DNA of 64,000 bases from the NCBI RefSeq assembly GCF_026914185.1, contig NC_070565.1, positions 1,426,001 through 1,490,000 of the forward strand, in the 5' to 3' direction. This DNA comes from Puccinia triticina. Taxonomy: Eukaryota > Basidiomycota > Pucciniomycetes > Pucciniales > Pucciniaceae. Every line of letters starts with the position of its first letter. The first letter of the stretch is position 1. The translations under genes and the position numbers were made by a program. The notes below the pieces were generated by a model. That model made no database searches and had not been told where the DNA came from. It was given only the letters and a program-made list of their open reading frames with translations. Positions 62,187-64,000 of the stretch are shown in pieces.

Positions 62187-62701
62187 ACACACTTATATCT
62201 TTTGAACACACCAGATTGATTCCAACAAGAGAACCGGTCAACATCGATTGGGTCGGCAATGCAAGCACCAGTTTTGGCATTGGAATTGAGATCGGCCAAT
62301 TGTGGTCTCAGCTGAAGCTTTTCAACACTAGATCCGGAGACGAGCGCCTTAATATTGCATGGTTAGAAACGGTGGCAATCCGTTTTGGCATATTAATGCT
62401 GATACATGAGAAGCGCGTACAATCCGGGTCAAACTGGGTAGTCTGGACGGACAACAACACAACGCTGGCCGTGATAGAAAATAAGAAATCGGGAGACGTG
62501 GCGGTAAACAACAAGTGGAAATACATTCAGGGTCTTTTGATAAGGGAGCAGATTGATCTAACCGCAAAGCAAGTGAAGTCAGGTGACAACGTGGCAGACG
62601 CTTTGTCACGAGGTATTAGGGGTGCTCATAAAGAACAAAACAAGGTCCAATTTGAGATCCCTAACGACCTGTTGACGGTTTTGTACCACACTCCCATATA
62701 A
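62187..62701 (+). CDS. DIRS-type RNase H (right copy)
   Basis: After the inserted element the frame reads FEHTRLIPTREPVNIDWVGN. RNase H residues: Asp in DWVGNAST-type motif, Glu in WLETVAIR, Asp in VWTDNNTT, Asp in NVADALSRG. It ends TAA after LLTVLYHTPI. The first part of the domain linker is at 61081-61159. It pairs with the reverse transcriptase. Confidence 0.8.
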
Positions 62702-63584
62702 TAACCCACTCTCTGAAAGCTATCATTGTATCTTTCCACCCAATCAACCTCTGTTTCTTTCGGCTTACTAGCCTCATCCCAAATTACTAGCTCTACTTCT
62801 TCTGAGCTAACTTAGGCGTTAGCTATTTCATTATCTTACAATGGAAGATCCAACATGAAAATCTAAACTGAGATATTTCTTAATGGACGGGTCGCTCCCA
62901 AAAAAAGTCCAACCTCTCAACAAACACATCCTTTCTGAAAGATTTCACACAACTAAGAGCAGATCCCGGTCCGGCTCTGGTATAGAGATGAGATAGTAGA
63001 GAAAGGAACAGAAAGGACTGCAGTGCAGCTGAGACCACGCGGCTGTGGTTGGGACAGAGTTGTCTGGAGGGGACAAACGGGCTTGTTCAGCTTTATGCTT
63101 AACGCTTGCCGATACAAGTTGCAAGACTTTTGGGGCTGCTGTTGTCTGTTGGGTCATAAGACACACATTCAGCACCCAACATCTCTAGAAGACTCTGCAG
63201 CAATGGTCTTACCCGCTGTGGAAGGGCAGGTGATCCTATCACTGAGGCTGGGACCAAATTGGTCTTGGCTGGCATTGGAAGCAAGCGTGCTGTAACAGAG
63301 GAGATCTTCCTGTCAGCATCACTTGAACTAGCTATGAAGATCCCAGCATTCCTGGTTACCTTGAAGGTGATTTGGTTTGCTTGGGTCTCTTGGGCACTTC
63401 GTTGTTTGCTGACGTGGCTGAAGGGGAAGGAGCAGAGGCGACAGCTAAAGCTTAGTCCTCTGCCTGGGAGTCACATGCATATGCATGGACCTGAAGGTTG
63501 CGCGGGCTCACCTTGCCCCCTTGCAGGTTTAGGGTTGTGCTTCTTGCGCTTCCTCTGGTTTTAGTTTAAACCCAAATCCTAACA
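62702..63584. other. Spacer with start of the recombinase frame and an insertion
   Basis: A short frame from ATG 62884 (MDGSLPKKVQPLNKHILSER) probably starts the recombinase. From about 62955 unrelated sequence follows until LTLSARAMSTLVGY at about 63585. Boundaries of the insertion are not resolved. Confidence 0.4.
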
Positions 63585-63974
63585 CTTTCAGCTCGGGCAA
63601 TGTCGACGTTGGTCGGCTACAACTGCGCTGTGAAGAAGTTTCTCCTATTCAAGAGACAAACAACGAATAAAGATTTTGTCCTACCATTATCAGGAGATGA
63701 CATTGAGGAGTTCTGTTTTTGGGCTGGAAGGAATTTACACGCGAGTTTACAAAACAAAATCAACTCCTCTTCAGTCAAAAAATACCTGTACGGTCTGAAA
63801 TCGTGGCACAGTTTCCACAAGAAGCCTTTCCCGTCGGTCACTGGCAGAAGAGTTGAACTGATTCTTCTAGCATCCAAGAAAATCGACGCAACCCTGCCTC
63901 CAAAGGGCCCGAAGCCCGCGATAATGCTGCACCACTTGGTCTGGATTGTAAACAAACTTTCTGTTGGTTCCTAG
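63585..63974 (+). pseudogene. Tyrosine recombinase N-terminal domain (DIRS integrase)
   Basis: The frame STLVGYNCAVKKFLLFKRQT, then SSSVKKYLYGLKSWHSFHKK, matches the helical core-binding domain of phage-integrase-type recombinases as found in DIRS elements. A TAG at 63972-63974 breaks the frame, which then continues EDKAILDL to the window edge. The catalytic domain would lie beyond 64000. This enzyme would replace a DDE integrase in inserting the element. Confidence 0.65.
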
Positions 63975-64000
63975 GAAGATAAGGCAATCTTGGATTTATC

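Larger units (their letters stand above)
56420..64000 (+). mobile_element. DIRS-type retrotransposon, right copy (runs off the window)
   Basis: Gag-like pieces (56420, 57890, 58432, 59546), reverse transcriptase (59968-61074), RNase H (interrupted; to 62701) and the start of a tyrosine recombinase (63585-63974). It is interrupted by a 930-bp element (56586), unrecognised inserted sequence (about 58687-59545), a 1027-bp element (61160) and probably by sequence between about 62955 and 63585. Several stops make it inactive. Confidence 0.8.

Noticed and set aside
63585..63974. Phage integrase or prophage
   Set aside because: The recombinase fragment follows DIRS reverse transcriptase and RNase H; no other phage gene is present.

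Overview
The window looks like a transposon-packed stretch of a basidiomycete genome, most likely a rust fungus (Pucciniales). This assignment is inference. It rests on an intron-dense MutY gene with short introns, the mix of Ty3/gypsy, Ty1/copia, DIRS-type, LINE, MULE-like and many miniature elements, and a MULE-type transposase family I associate with rusts. No bacterial, phage or animal/plant-virus gene was seen.

Layout. 1-6114 (minus): a broken Ty3/gypsy element with its probable 5' LTR. 6130-6672 and 15508-17139 (minus): two halves of one decayed MULE-like transposase gene, pushed 8.8 kb apart by a TIR-bounded insertion (6673-15507). That insertion holds a broken DIRS-type retrotransposon (7269-11378, minus), a palindromic minisatellite (about 12371-13265) and LTR debris. 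17.1-21.4 kb: MITE, copia LTRs in a 489-bp inverted repeat, tandem duplications. 23510-25065: a LINE ORF1 broken by a MITE. 25.2-26.2 kb: four MITEs in a row. 26552-29070: the clearest host gene, a ten-exon MutY adenine DNA glycosylase. 31.1-36.9 kb: a segmental duplication carrying two paralogous genes for small signal-peptide/one-TM proteins. 36915-55205: a Ty1/copia element with a perfect 5-bp target duplication, itself split by a young 13.1-kb Ty3/gypsy element (37588-50678). 56.4-64 kb (plus): a second DIRS-type element, interrupted by at least three insertions and running off the window.

The least ordinary findings are: (1) a family of four 445-506-bp elements built from GCGCTAACGCTACGC-like words, each with a perfect 7-bp target duplication; (2) the young gypsy element, which has a well-formed 3561-nt intron candidate between protease and reverse transcriptase, an extra Gag-Pro C-terminal domain, and a spliced proline-rich gene on the opposite strand inside that intron; (3) the paralogous membrane-protein gene pair. 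Many breaks in the older elements are C-to-T or G-to-A changes, often at CpG, as expected from RIP-like or methylation-driven decay.

All calls come from reading the sequence. No database or alignment program was used, so family names rest on motifs and remembered family features.
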